Of a stretch of 64,000 nucleotides of DNA, positions 31,401-43,169 are shown one piece after another (the stretch's first letter is position 1; every line of letters starts with the position of its first letter). The stretch comes from Amorphophallus konjac (taxonomy: Eukaryota; Streptophyta; Magnoliopsida; Alismatales; Araceae): positions 270,016,698 through 270,080,697 of the forward strand of contig CM040128.1 in assembly GCA_022559845.1 (NCBI GenBank). Direction: 5' to 3'. A program made the position numbers and the translations under genes. Below the pieces are notes generated by a model. The model had not been told where the DNA came from, ran no database searches, and saw nothing but the letters and a program-made list of their open reading frames with translations.

Positions 31401-34400
31401 TGTTGACACCTAAAATATACATAGATGAAAGAAGAAGTCAAAGCAAGCTCAGGGCTTTGAAGAGCAATCAAGAGTGCAACTTCTGTGTCATCCCTAGAAG
31501 TTCTGAGAGTCAGAATAGAAGAGATCCACTACCCCTGACATTCTGTCCGGCTGAAGCCATTACTGGCCAAGCTGCTATCCAGCATGGCTATCGTTCAGAT
31601 AGCCAGGCTGATGAAGACTACGTCAACACCCGGGCAATCATCTGCCTGCTGAAAGGGATCCTCAGAAAATTCTGATGCTCATAAAATGAGATTCACATAG
31701 CCTCATACATGTTCGTGGATGCAAGGTGTTAAGCAAGCCTCATGGAGAACAAACATCTACTCTAAGAGGCCCATATGACCGATGAAGAAGGCCCATCAGA
31801 TAAGGCCCAGATGGTGCTGATACATCAAGCATATGGGCCCAAGCCCAACACAGGATGAGCGTGCCGAGATGCTACATTCCTATCGCGCCGATGCCACACC
31901 TCCTCGGGAGGAGCCCGTGCCGATGAAAGAGGGCCACCCCTCTATAAAACCTCTTATCTTCGACAGCAACGGGACACGGAGTAGAGAGGTGATCAGAGCC
32001 ATGCTAGCCACTGAAAAGAAGAGGGTCTGAAAGTCCACTGAAGGAGATTTGAAAGAAAGAGAGAGCAACAGAAGTCTTGGGAAGAAGATTCAAGGTGGGA
32101 GCCGTCTGTTAAATGCCCTCAGGGGCTATATTCTCCCCTTCCCCGTCTCTTATTTCGATCTGTTTTCTCTAATCTGCTTCTGAGGGTTGTTCCTCAACTG
32201 ATGTCAAGTGCCGGTATAGTCCGACAACTTTCTTTTGATGTTTAGCCTATATGCATATTCATGTAGTATGGTTCTCCTCTGTACTAAGCGTATGCGCTTT
32301 GTTTGGATGAAATAGAAATATGAGATGCTGAAGTTCCTCCTCTCTCTCTGCCTCTCTGAAATCTACCGTATTCGATAGCCGTTGTGAATAGATTTCATTC
32401 CACTGTATGTATGTCCCTCATATCGTCTAAGTGGTTTCTATCGCATCGCCTCTGTACTTTCAACCTCATAACCACGATGAGAGCCTGAGACAGTCCATCT
32501 CATGGCTTCTTGTTCGTGAGATGATGAGGGATATGCTCGAATCAAAGCTCATGTGATTCAACTAGTAACCTGGCTCCCAGTGAGGTTCCAGAGTGAAAAC
32601 CCTCCTCTCCTCGGGATGATTTCTTTCCTTTCAGGCCATCTCAAAGCCCTTGAATAAAACCTCCCAAAACTTTAGGCAAAGCATCTCAAAATCCCGGAAT
32701 AGAACCCCTTAAAATCCTCAGATAAAACCTCTAAAACCCTCAGCTCAAAACCCCTCCGAACCCTCAGAAACCTTCTATCGCCCCCTTAACGGCCTCCAGG
32801 CGCGACCCTCCCTCGGCGCGAGTTCTGCGCCGAGAGTTGTTCGGCCCATTGGCCATTCACCCTCCAGTGTACCGAGACCTCCATACCTCTCCTGTCGCGC
32901 CGAGGTCAGCCATGCTAAGACCCTTTCGCACAGATACCCTCAGGAGCCCCCGAGCCCTATAATCCTCAGCATGAAGCCCTATCGTCCAGGGGAGGAGCAA
33001 CAGTCTTCTACTCAAGCCCATGTGAGCTAAATCAGTGGGGTTAACTCCCCCCTACATTCTGTCACCCCGCTGGCCTGTGGAGGTTTGCCACTGCACGTTC
33101 TCCTATGGCCCCTTCAGAGGGGATATTAATAAATATCGCGATGAGTGTACATTGTCCTGTTGGGTTACGATCCTCTTGGATCTCGGGCTACGCCCATCCT
33201 TTTTTGGCTTCCATCCCGACACTCTGTGGATGGATGACCTATACTCTCCTTTTGGCACAGTCCAAAATAAGGGGAGATGCTGCCGAAATTCATTCACGGT
33301 CTTTACTTTATCGTATCGCGTGATGTTTTCGTTAAAATTGATGAATTAACCCCACTTGCTATGGTGAAATCCTGAGAAAGACTATCTCATGGCTTTTTGC
33401 TCACGATGAAAGGGGAACATAATCATTATGGTCACATGGTCTCTCTAGACCTTCTGTGGATGAATTTCTCCTCCCCTCTTTGCTCGCCTAAACATCGTCG
33501 CCAGAGCCCATGAAGCCTTGATTAAACACAAGAGATCCCCTCAATAAAACCTACTAAAACCCCCAGCCTTAAAGCCCCAAATCCTCGGGTCTCCCTCATC
33601 GGCGCCTTCACTCGCCTCCCGGCGCGGTGCCCTCTCGGCACTGGTTCCGTGCCGAGTGGCAGGCGCGCCGATGACTGCCCACGCCGACCGCTCTCCGCCA
33701 GTCTTCTCAGGCCGATGCCCTCTTCTTATACGTACTAAAGCCATCGCGCCGAGATGAGCGTGCCGAGACTCCATCGCGTCGATCACCTTATTTTCTCATG
33801 CCACGCCGGTTTGCCTTCGCGCCGGTTCCCATCCGTGCCGGTTCATCTCAGTGCCGACTATTATTCGAATACTCAACTTCCCAGCAACCTTAATGAGCCC
33901 TAAACTCAGTCTAAACCCAATGTCCCAACCTCATCAGCCTTCATGCCCACCTTCATCATATCATGGGGAATCATAGTTCTTCATCCAAATCTAAGGGAGC
34001 TAAATTAATGGAGTTTTACCCCCACATTATACCGTTTGACTGCGGTGTTTACTTCTAACCCTGCTGACTCTTGGAGTTCTGCCACTGCATGTCCTCCAAT
34101 GGTTTCTTAAAGGGATATCAAAAAATACCATGATAATGGACATTGTCCCGTCACATCTAGATCCTCTTGGATCTCGGGCTACGCCCATCTTTCTTTTGAC
34201 ATCCATCTCGACACTCCGTGGATGGATGTCCTATATTCTCACTTGACATTGACCAAAATAAAGGGATATGCTGTCGGATTTATTCCGTATATTAGCATCA
34301 TATCTTATTTTGCATAATCACATGCATCTCCTATCCTGCAAATGAATGAGCATACCTATCATATTGGTTTTGCCCCTGGGGCTCTTCTACTTTGGTGATT

Positions 34401-34600
34401 AATCAAGGGTTGTCCTTCTTTAGAAGGGCGTAATTAACGTCATAATCTTTATGGTATGACGGACTTCTGGTCCCGACTCAGATTTCACAATCGACTGACT
34501 GAGCCAGATCGAGCACATAATAAACTGTCACTCTGGTGATTGGCACGCCTAATAAACTAACTAACAAATAAATAAACAATCAAAGTAAATAAATAAGATA
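31401..34600 (+). mobile_element. 3' LTR and associated sequence of a Tat-like or LARD-type element
   Basis: Begins TGTTGACACC after the PPT. A TATA box CTATAAAA at 31942-31949 would drive + strand transcription. Downstream are hairpins and an imperfect ~0.9-kb tandem duplication (32490-34330). I could not identify the LTR's right end or its 5' partner. Either the LTR is about 3 kb long or internal sequence of a second copy follows it. Sequence shared with the COMT cluster starts at about 34625, so the element ends before that. Confidence 0.55.
32490..34330. repeat. Imperfect ~0.9-kb tandem duplication with covarying hairpins
   Basis: Copy 1 (about 32490-33370) and copy 2 (about 33375-34330) share CTCATGGCTT, GATCCTCTTGGATCTCGGGC and GTGGATGGATG landmarks, offset 820-990 bp with many changes. 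Each has a 23-nt hairpin at an equivalent place: CTCGGCGC/GCGCCGAG at 32812-32834 and CTCGGCAC/GTGCCGAG at 33634-33656, both perfect 8-bp stems with 7-nt loops. Adjacent perfect hairpins CCCCT/AGGGG and GATATT/AATATC lie at 33109-33137. Confidence 0.75.
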
Positions 34601-34624
34601 AAATTAATAAAGATCGTTCCACAA

Positions 34625-35085
34625 TAGCGTGTCTAATTTTGTGTCCTATTCATCATCTACAACGGCATAGAGCCCACTTTCTATTGAAATTAATTGAGTT
34701 CCTCCTAATCATGTGATTGGATATTTACTTCTGATCAAAAATGTGGTCAAAGTGAATATTTCCAAAGGCTCCTAAGGTGTTTTAAACTTAGTATGCCCTT
34801 ATTAGAAATGAACGAAGTCATTTTGCCTAACAATTTAACCCAGCAGTAAGACCAGGCCCATTTTGTGGCTGGATCACCTCTATATTCACATTTATTTTTC
34901 CTTTGGATTCTACAAATTCTCCCAATCCACTGCATTGTTCTTATACCCATCTATTTTAGAGTGTGCCACGTACGTAGGCTTTCAAAAGAGAGAACAATGA
35001 GAACATCAGCAAGCCTGCTATATATGCGATGAAAAATGCTAGCTTCATATGCATCTAGATGGGTAAGAAAGTTGCCCATTTAGTG
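34625..35085. repeat. Segmental duplication downstream of COMT copy A
   Basis: Closely similar to 47863-48278 (AATTTTGTGTCCTATTCATC, CATTTTGCCTAACAATTTAA, CAGCAGTAAGA and CATTTTGTGGCTGGATC are shared). Both blocks lie 3' of a COMT copy (A and C), so the duplication unit included downstream sequence as well as the gene. No coding potential seen. Confidence 0.85.
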
Positions 35086-35159
35086 CGTCATTAATTGGTT
35101 CGTGCACTAGCACGCGAGTCTCACCTAGCGGACTCCTTAAATGCTTATCTATTTTTTCT

Positions 35160-35590
35160 CGTAAAATTAAGGATGACAAATAACTATATAAGAGTCATAA
35201 ATAGATATCTTAGAGAGATAAATAGTCGATTAAGGAGAATATAAAGTCACACATGTCCACGAACTCTCGGTGACAAATAATATAATAAGAGAGATAAATG
35301 AATAGTTATCTAAAGGTGACAAATAGATATCTAAGAGAGACAAATCAACTAATTAAGGGAGACAATTACGTCCATGAGCAGTGTATAGTTAAGGGTGACA
35401 AATAGTAAAATAAGAGTGACAATTAATTATCTAAAGGTGATAAATTGATATGTAAGGAAGACAAAATATGGCCAACTAAGGAGAATATATCCACGAGTAA
35501 TTTTCAGTTAAGGGTGATAAACAACCTAAAAAAGTGATAAATAACATAACAAAGGTGACACATAACTTAATAATAGTGATAAATAATACG
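35160..35590. repeat. AT-rich degenerate repeat downstream of COMT copy A
   Basis: Irregular repeats of GGTGACAAATA / GAGATAAATA with a ~20-bp rhythm. No coding potential. The following 35590-35950 is unremarkable 3' flank. Confidence 0.6.
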
Positions 35591-35953
35591 ACGGGAAAGT
35601 TTTTTTTGAAATGTCATCCGGCGTCATGACGACCGTATTACGACGTCTCAAAAATACGTAAAATCTGACATATCTATCACTCTACATGGACCTATGCAAA
35701 TTCACGTGATGATTCCAACAAAACATTACTAGATTATTTGAGTAATAAGCATTTCTAATATGCAATGTCATGGACTACCAGTTAACTCAAATAACCCATT
35801 ATAGGACACAAAATTTCGAAGCATTTATTTGATTGTCTGATCCATGCATGGCAACATCACATCGTTATCAAAAACATGTTGGGTACTTCGGAGTTCGGAC
35901 ACAAACACACTTAGAAGCTGCGGTAGCAACCCACAAACAGCTTGGAGGTGCTG

Positions 35954-36937
35954 TCACTTGGTGAACTCCATGATCCATAAGTCGAAGGCACTGCAGACCT
36001 TCCTGAACCCAAACCCGGCCTCATGGGCAAGGGACTTGAAGTCGGCCTCGGTCCTCTCTTTCCCCCCCATGTAGTTCGCCAGCATGATGAGGTCGATTTG
36101 GAACAGGGCCTGCGCCTCCTTGGTCGTTTTCGGGGCTGCCGGCAGGATGCCCTCCATGACGATGACCTTTCCCGTCGCTGACAGTGCCTTCCAGCAGTTC
36201 CTCAGCACCTTCAGGCAGTGCTCGTCACTCCAGTCGTGCAGGATCCACTGCAACCAATTCAGAGTGCTTTACGTCATCACACAAATTTGGATATCTTATT
36301 CCTTTTGATTATGTCGTATACGAATATTTTATCATGTAAATGACAGCATTTAATATTGATGAGGTAGTGTCCAGTTAGGTACAAGACAAAAGAAATCTTG
36401 AAGGGCCACTTTCATACGAATATTTTATCACGTAAATGACAGCATTTCTTATTGATGAGGTCGGGTGGACTTGGATTCTTGCTGAGAAAAAAAGAAATCT
36501 TGAGGGGTCATTTTGATAATAACTTACGATAAATTAATCTAAGTACATAATTTTTCAGTTTTTATATTTTTAATTTAGTATGAAAGTGGCCCGAGAAGAT
36601 TCGGAAGAGAAGGCTGTGAGGACTATTCACCTTCATGAAAATAGCGTCTCCACTTGGAACACTCTCAAACATGTCTCCTCCGACGAGCTCCACACCTGCA
36701 ATCCGATCGAGATAGGGACACATGTTTTTCTCCATCATCAGCTCCCATTCAAACGCAAGCGAAAATGAAAAGAAGACACCGACCACACTGTAGTCTCCAC
36801 CGTGTCTTCAAATGGGATGCCCCCCCCTGTCAACCCCATTTTCTAGACATCTTCAACAAACTACTGAGGAGTGGCGGTTTACGCCGAGGAACCCACCGAG
36901 GGTGTTGTATCATCCCCTCCAGTCGGGTCCTCTTCTT

Positions 36938-36984
<47 letters not shown>

Positions 36985-37974
36985 TGGAAGGAAATAAGAG
37001 AAGAAAACGGAGGAGTTGGACAAAGGACGCCGACGCCGGGGAAGAGGAGGGGAGCGCCTCCTATATATACCTGGGTACGAGGGCGCATCGGCGATGACGT
37101 GGGGCAAGTCGAAGTTGATGCCCTTGATGGTGGGGTGCTTGGAGATGATCATGTTGAGGGTGGCGCCGACCCCGCCGGCTACATCCACCAGGACGTTGAT
37201 GCCCTCGAACCCCGCGTAGGTCTCCAGCATCTTCTTCATGGTGATGGTAGAGTGGTTGGACATGCCGGCGTTGAACACCTTGTTGAACCTGGGGTCCGTC
37301 CCTTGGTACTCGAACGCCGCCATCCCGTACGCTCTGTGGAACGGGATCCCCCCCTCCAGGACCGCGTCCTTCAGGTGGTACCTGCACGCAGTCACCCCAG
37401 AGGCGACATGTGGCTTTCATAACTTCGGATTTTAAGGAAGTACGAAGAAATGTCTAACTTGGAGGAGTTAATCCATAAACTAAAAAGATTATTGGCGCTA
37501 AAACTCAAAATCCTCTCAGATACATGAACACAAGTCTGATTTAATGTATTACCAGCTCTCCATGAGGACCTTGTCCTGGCATATGAGCGTGAAGGCAGCA
37601 AGGGAGACGCCGTCCTCGTTCCGGGTCAGGAACTTGCACACGGGGGCCAAGCCGTAGCGACTCCCCACCTTGCCGTCCTCCCCGTCGACGAGGGAGCAGG
37701 TGAGGATGGAGTAGCTGGCCAGGAGCCGGAGGATGCGGTCGACCATGACGGGGGCCTGCGGGTTGTCGGTGGGGAGGTGAGCGACGATCTCTGCGGGGGA
37801 GAGCTGCACGCCGGGCCCCGCCCGCTTGATGATCTCCAGGAGGTCCAGCTCCATGGCGGCCTTGAGCGTCATGGGGAGGATGGAAGCGCTACAGAGCTGC
37901 AGGGCGTAACAGCAGGCCTCCTCATCCTGCACCTCCTGAGGGTTCCTCCTCGCCTCATCCTGGACGGATGCCAT
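35954..37974 (-). CDS. COMT-like O-methyltransferase, copy A (four exons, 363 aa)
   Basis: SAM-dependent class II plant O-methyltransferase of the caffeic acid/5-hydroxyferulic acid (COMT) family, cytosolic and expected to act as a dimer in phenylpropanoid metabolism. Exons: 37553-37974, 37071-37381, 36631-36695 and 35954-36247 (422+311+65+294 = 1092 nt), all with GT/AG introns; exon lengths match copy D. The start [10 protein letters not shown] is chosen because the upstream in-frame ATG at 38157 adds unrelated residues. The N-terminal dimerisation domain has [30 protein letters not shown]. The SAM site reads [10 protein letters not shown] (usually VGGG), and the catalytic His270, Glu298 and Glu330 are present. 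Pocket positions differ from copy D: Ile131, Cys132, Gln167 and Tyr325. Substrate may therefore not be caffeate. Intron 2 holds a (CA)n tract. Confidence 0.9.
36939..36981. repeat. (CA)n microsatellite in intron 2 of COMT copy A
   Basis: About 21 CA repeats within the intron between exons 2 and 3; absent from copy D. Confidence 0.95.
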
Positions 37975-38069
37975 GTTGCGAGAGATGAGATGCAGCAAGG
38001 TGGTCAGAGAGGGAAGCAAGTACGGCGAGGGGAAGAAGAGGAGGAGAGCGGGTGGGTTAGTGTGCAGTG

Positions 38070-38090
38070 CTGTGCTGGTTATTATATTGA
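38070..38090 (-). promoter_or_regulatory. Possible TATA region of COMT copy A
   Basis: Minus-strand CAATATAATAACC lies about 105 bp upstream of the ATG. The same GGTTATTATATT stretch is conserved in remnant B, where it is the target of the retroposed insert at 40779. Confidence 0.4.
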
Positions 38091-38174
38091 GATCAACCAG
38101 CTGGGTGTAGACCAAGTCATTGGTCCGTCCACACTGCGGGGCCGCGTGATTGGCCAACGGTGGTTAAATTTGTA

Positions 38175-38500
38175 GTGTTAGCGTTTATTGAACTGGATCA
38201 TTTCATTTAAAATTTTAAGTTGATGATTAGAGAGAATTTTATTATTATGATTTTATTTTATTTTTCATATGAGATTATTTCAACATATCTATTCATGTGT
38301 GCAGGACGACCTAGATTTTTATCACGTGAACTGTCACAAATGTGAGACATGACTCAAATCATAATCTTAAACTACGAGGCTAGATTAGAATTTATTAAGT
38401 TAGATCATCTAACTTAAAATATTAAGACATTAAGTGGAGAGAATTTTATTTTAATAATCATATTTTAATTTAATTTTTTTACTTATAATCATTGTTAAAC
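38175..38500. other. AT-rich spacer upstream of COMT copy A
   Basis: No ORF, repeat or RNA gene recognised; AT-rich sequence with scattered TTTTATT tracts. Confidence 0.5.
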
Positions 38501-38508
38501 GAAAATTT

Positions 38509-38712
38509 ATAAAAAAATTATTGTTGAAAATATATTAACATGCATATCATTGTGTCAATCTGAATTGTGCAAAAAATGTCACATTTATTTACAACCGTAT
38601 TACTTCTTTTTGATAAAACTTACAAAAAAATCATATTTAAATGATATTTATGTATTATTTGAATTAACACAATGATATATCTGCTAATATATTTTCAAGA
38701 ATGATTTTTTTA
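38509..38712. mobile_element. Inverted-repeat MITE or foldback-like element
   Basis: Arms of about 50 bp at 38509-38560 and 38661-38712 are imperfect reverse complements (left TTGTTGAAAATATATTAACA..., right ...TGCTAATATATTTTCAAGAA), with ~100 bp between. This is the structure of a small non-autonomous TIR element. No clear target duplication was found, so the superfamily is not assigned. Confidence 0.65.
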
Positions 38713-38739
38713 CAACGGTGGTCAACAAATCAACTCCTC

Positions 38740-40427
38740 AGGGAGAAAGTGGCCAACCAACTGTCTAAAACAATAGAATTTCTAGTTCGTCAAATAGGCC
38801 AACCACACCGCTCCTCGGAGGCAGCCTACTAGTCGCTAATTACCATGGGCCGAGAGGCCCCTCGGAACGATGAACTGATGGTGGACCACTGGTCACCTGA
38901 AAGTGCCAGGTCATTCATGGTTCATCCAGTCATGAGTATGACAATGGACCATTGACCACTGAATAAGTGAACGCCGACCCAGGTTCCATCCAGTCGATGC
39001 CCTTGGAGTTAACAAGTCCCAAGAGAAACTGGAACCTACTGATCCAAGACCTAGAATCTCAACCCCTCACAACTCTTACAGTTTGTGCACTCGGTTGCAA
39101 AAGGAAAATCTGACCACGCATAAGCACGAGAAAGGGGAACAAAGACCAAGTGTTTATTAACTCCATAAGAAAAGAGGGCCCTAGTAATGATCAAACTTAG
39201 GGCTATACAGATTAGGGGAGATGTTTAGCGCCCCCTTTATATCATAAAAAGAGTGGACTTTAACCAATGCAGCTTGCCAACCCGCCAAGTATCCTCTCTT
39301 GTAGGCTTCAGATGACTCCTTCAACTTGAAGCTTTGCTTAGCCTCGGATGACCTCAGGTCAGTTAATGGTGTCTCTCGAAGGCAAGGACGCTTGTAAGAC
39401 TCTCTGCTCTCGCCCGAAGATGACCCAGAAACCTACTGCGGCATCCTCCTACTATAGTAGAGAACTACCAATGGTGAAGAAGAATAACTAGAGAGAAAAA
39501 ATGGACAAGGCCTAGTGCACTCTGCGTCTCCATCGGCCTCCTTACTTATAGCATAAGTGCTCCCTCTAGAGGGTCACAAGAATCCTCTTCCTTAATTGGT
39601 AGCCTAGGCTGTGGTGTCGGAGGTCGTGCTAGTCACGGGCCATTACTCACTAGGAGATCCAACAATTCAGCTGTAACAAACTAAGATCAAGATATCAGGA
39701 ATTACCCGATACCATTTGAATCATGATCCGTCACCCATGAGCCAAAAGGACGTAGAAAGAGGCAAAAATAATTATTTCTACGTATCACACATTCCCACTT
39801 CAATGACAACACGTCGAAATGTTGTATTCAACTGACTTGGAGAAAATTTTGTCTCTCGTGTCACGTCCAAGCATTTCAATACAAGGGTCGTAACCTGCTC
39901 TGATACTAAATGTAAGCATATCTAATTCTATCGGCTCTTTTGAGATTGCACAGTGACAAATATTTCTGAAAATACGATCTACGCGAGACCGAAGAGTACG
40001 AGATCTTCTCTTTCTAATTTCTCCTTATAATCTTTCTAGTACTGGATGGGAACTCAAAAGAACTGCACGTGGAGAGAGAGATACCAAAGCTCTCATATTT
40101 ATATAGTCTCACATTAGGAGTTATTATTCTCGCAGTCCCTTCTTGTTTGGGGATAAATTAGGGTATCCCACTAAAAGTTTTCTTATTCACTTTGGTTGCT
40201 CGTACAAGATATTCCAGTTGAGTTAAGATATATAGGCTCTTATCTTAATTTATCTCGGGATAAACTATTCTACCAAAAAGGTGGAACAAGGAGGGTTAAA
40301 CTTTTTCATAATTCTCGAGAAGATATTTTGAATTATCTTATCTCTCAATCAAAACATTTTAGTGTATTTCATGGAATACCCTATTTGCAGTTTAACTTAT
40401 TTGCTTAACTTATTCTGCAATCAAACA
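38740..40427 (-). mobile_element. LTR element fragment, minus orientation (LTR, PBS and part of the interior)
   Basis: At 39891-39908 the minus strand reads TAGTATCAGAGCAGGTTA, close to the initiator-tRNA-Met primer site (TGGTATCAGAGC) of many plant LTR elements. It abuts TGTAAGC (the complement of an LTR end) at 39911. The LTR would run rightwards to about 40427 (TGTTTGATTG on the minus strand), with a minus-strand TATA (CTATATAAATA) at 40095-40105. Interior sequence at 38740-39890 is non-coding and has tight inverted repeats such as GTCAT/ATGAC (38928-38941) and CAATGG/CCATTG with a one-base loop (38942-38954). No pol domain; copia-type or TRIM-like origin is possible. Confidence 0.5.
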
Positions 40428-40604
40428 TGGCCGTAAAGAATTATCTCCTTTGTTAAAAGTCATTGTCTCTTCCATCGAGAGTCATATTTTTGTTAAATTA
40501 CTCCCATCTAATTTGGGTTCGAAGATAAATATCTTTAATAATTATTTTTCTTAATATAATTTAAAAATTAAAATTTATTAGACTAATTTACGGATAAATG
40601 CTAA

Positions 40605-40778
40605 GAGATTCCTCCTCACGTCATCCTAAAAGGATCCCATGTTACTAGAGACAAGATGCAGCGAGGTGGTCAAAGAGGGAAGCAAGGTTTCTTACTACGG
40701 TGAGGTGAGGAGAGGAGAGCACGGGAGTCGGGAGGGAACTCTTGATCTAAGGCTGGTCTAGTTCGGGGTTATTATATT
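40605..40778 (-). pseudogene. COMT copy B remnant: start codon and 5' leader
   Basis: Matches the start region of copies A and D: CTCCTC.CGTCATCCT..A.GGATCCCAT, with the ATG complement at 40638-40640, then a leader similar to copy A (GATGCAGC.AGGTGGTCA.AGAGGGAAGCAA). Only four codons (MGSF) precede an in-frame stop, and the rest of the gene is missing where LTR sequence begins to the left. The promoter side continues after the retroposed insert, at 43534-43640, with GGTTATTATATT, a CTGCTGGG.TTAA region and GTAATTGGCCC, aligning to the copy A promoter. Confidence 0.75.
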
Positions 40779-43136
40779 TTTTTATTTAACTAAGGTCATA
40801 CTTGCAAGGGGCAAGGGGAGATACTCGACCCAGGCCACCTTACAAGAAAATTTTATATATAATAAGCAAGAAGGGAAAGAAGAGGGGGTGGGGATATAGG
40901 GGACAACGAAGGTCCAAGGGGAGGGGTGGCATCCTGCTAGGGAAGGGAGAAGCCCAAAGTACAACATGTGGGCAAGGCCCAATAAAACCCAATAGAGGAA
41001 GAACTGAAACGAAGCCCAAAACATGGGGCAAGGTGTTACTGATGTAGAACGCAGAACGTGGTCACCGGTGACAGCAAGCTTGGCCGGCGGTCGGGATCGC
41101 GCCTGGGATGGGCCACCCACCCTGTAGACATGTGCGCATGAGCATGCGAGAGCTCGAATGGGGCAGGACACGAGGGTGGTGGGGGAACCACGCCGGAGCA
41201 GCGACAATGAGCCCACCAGAGGTGGCAAGCAAGCGAGGAGGGCCGCGGGGCGCTGGGCAGCAGCAGCAGGCACGAGGCCCACAAGTGACTCCTCATGAGA
41301 AGCCGAAGGAGCCGTCCGCAGGCCGAGAGGCAGCGCCACCGGGAAGGGGACACCAACAGGTGGCAAACTGGGGGGGAGGGGAAGACAGGGAAGCAAGCAC
41401 GGGCAAAGGTTGGGGGAGGAACGCCAGAGGGTGGACAGGAAGGTGGAGGAGCAACAGCAAAGCGGGGGAGGCTCAGCAGGACCCAGGACGGAGGGCACAG
41501 GCGAGGAAGAAGGGTGGTGGGGACGGGTGACTGCAGCAAAGAAGGGAGCGGGAGGAGCGGCCCTGGACCCACGGCAGACGGCGAAGGCAGCACGGTGAGG
41601 ATCGCACGGGCGCTGGAACCGCCACGAGCAACAGCCGCGCGGAGGCCGCCAGCGCAAGGGGTCGTGGCTAGGTAGAGGACACCAGCAGGGGCAGGCAAAG
41701 GGCCAGGCGCAGCACCAGCACGCGACAGCAACGCAAGGGGCGAAGGGGGGGGGCAATGGCCGAAGCCGTAGCGACGCTGGGGAAAGGTCCAGCATTAGCG
41801 TCCGATGCCGAGGAAGGGCAGAAGCTAGGGCGTGGCCTTCCGCAGAAGGCAGCGCGGCGAGGAATGCAATCGGAGCAGGGGAAGGTGACCCGTGAACGGC
41901 CGCAACCGAAAATAGAGTGCTATTTTTCGGGGACGTCCCATCAAGCGAATGGCCGGTCAAAGCTAACGAGCAGGGTGGAAGAATGACATGTCACGTTGCG
42001 CATGCATGAGAAGCGGAGAGGACACGTGGAGCTCCAACGCAAGGGCCGACGGAGAGCGACACAGCGTGGGAGACGCCACCGCCGGGAGCTACAGTGGACG
42101 ACGGTGGTGCAGGGGAGACCCCAGAAGGTCCTGCACCGACGCCACCCAGGGAAGGAGGAGGAGGGCAGCCGTCCGAACGACGAAGCCCAGCCACGAGACG
42201 AGGACGAATGCTCACAACCGAGCCGCCGGCACCAGGGGGTGCCGCAGATGAACCAACTCCACCCGCGACCGTGGAGGAAGTGAGGAGACCACCATCCGTA
42301 GCAAGGACGGGCAGGGGGGGACGGCGACAGAGGCAGGGGGTCGCCATGTCCACCGCACGAACTAGCCGGAGGAGCGACCACAGGCCCAAGGGAGGTCGAA
42401 GGAGACTGCGAGGGAAGAGGCCCAGAGTAGGCAAGAAGGCTCCCTACGCCAGAGACAGCAAGAGAGACCGCGGAGCCACCCGCAGCAGGAGGTACGAGGG
42501 CGAAAGCAGGAGCAAAAGCAGTCGAGTGAGCTCCGTCACCCATGGGTGCCAGAGATGCACGGCCACCAGGAGGGCAGCAAGGACGGAGGAGGAAGGGCAG
42601 GAACCCACCGGTGTAGGAGGAGATGTTGCAAGGGCGGGAGCGGTGGGGAGACCACCGGCGGCAAGGGATGCCAAGGGAAGAGCAGAAGCCAAAGGGGTGC
42701 CGGCTAGGGGGACAACAAGGACAGAGGAGACGTGTGAAAGACCTCCCACAGGAGGGAGCGACGACCGGGGAGGGGAGCTGGACGTCCCTGGAGCGGGAAC
42801 GAGCGATGGCGTGAAGGAGTGGGAAAAGACGTGTCGAGATCCAGGCCGCAGAGAATCGCCCAAGGAGGCAAGGAAACCACCGGAGGGAGGCTCAAAGGAA
42901 GACAGGGACGACCCAGGACGAAGCTCGCCGGACGGAACCCCAAAGGGCAAAGCCACTGCACCGGCCGCAGCAACGGCGAAGGGCGGAAGGGCACGTCCGT
43001 ACAGCCGTAGCCGAGAACGAAGGACGCAGCGGAGGGAACGACGAGGCCACCGGCAGAGGGTAGCGGCTGGGAAACGTGACCAGAGGGGGAAGGGGGAGGC
43101 ACAGGTGACCCAGGAAGGGGGAGGGGAGGGCAGGAG

Positions 43137-43169
<33 letters not shown>

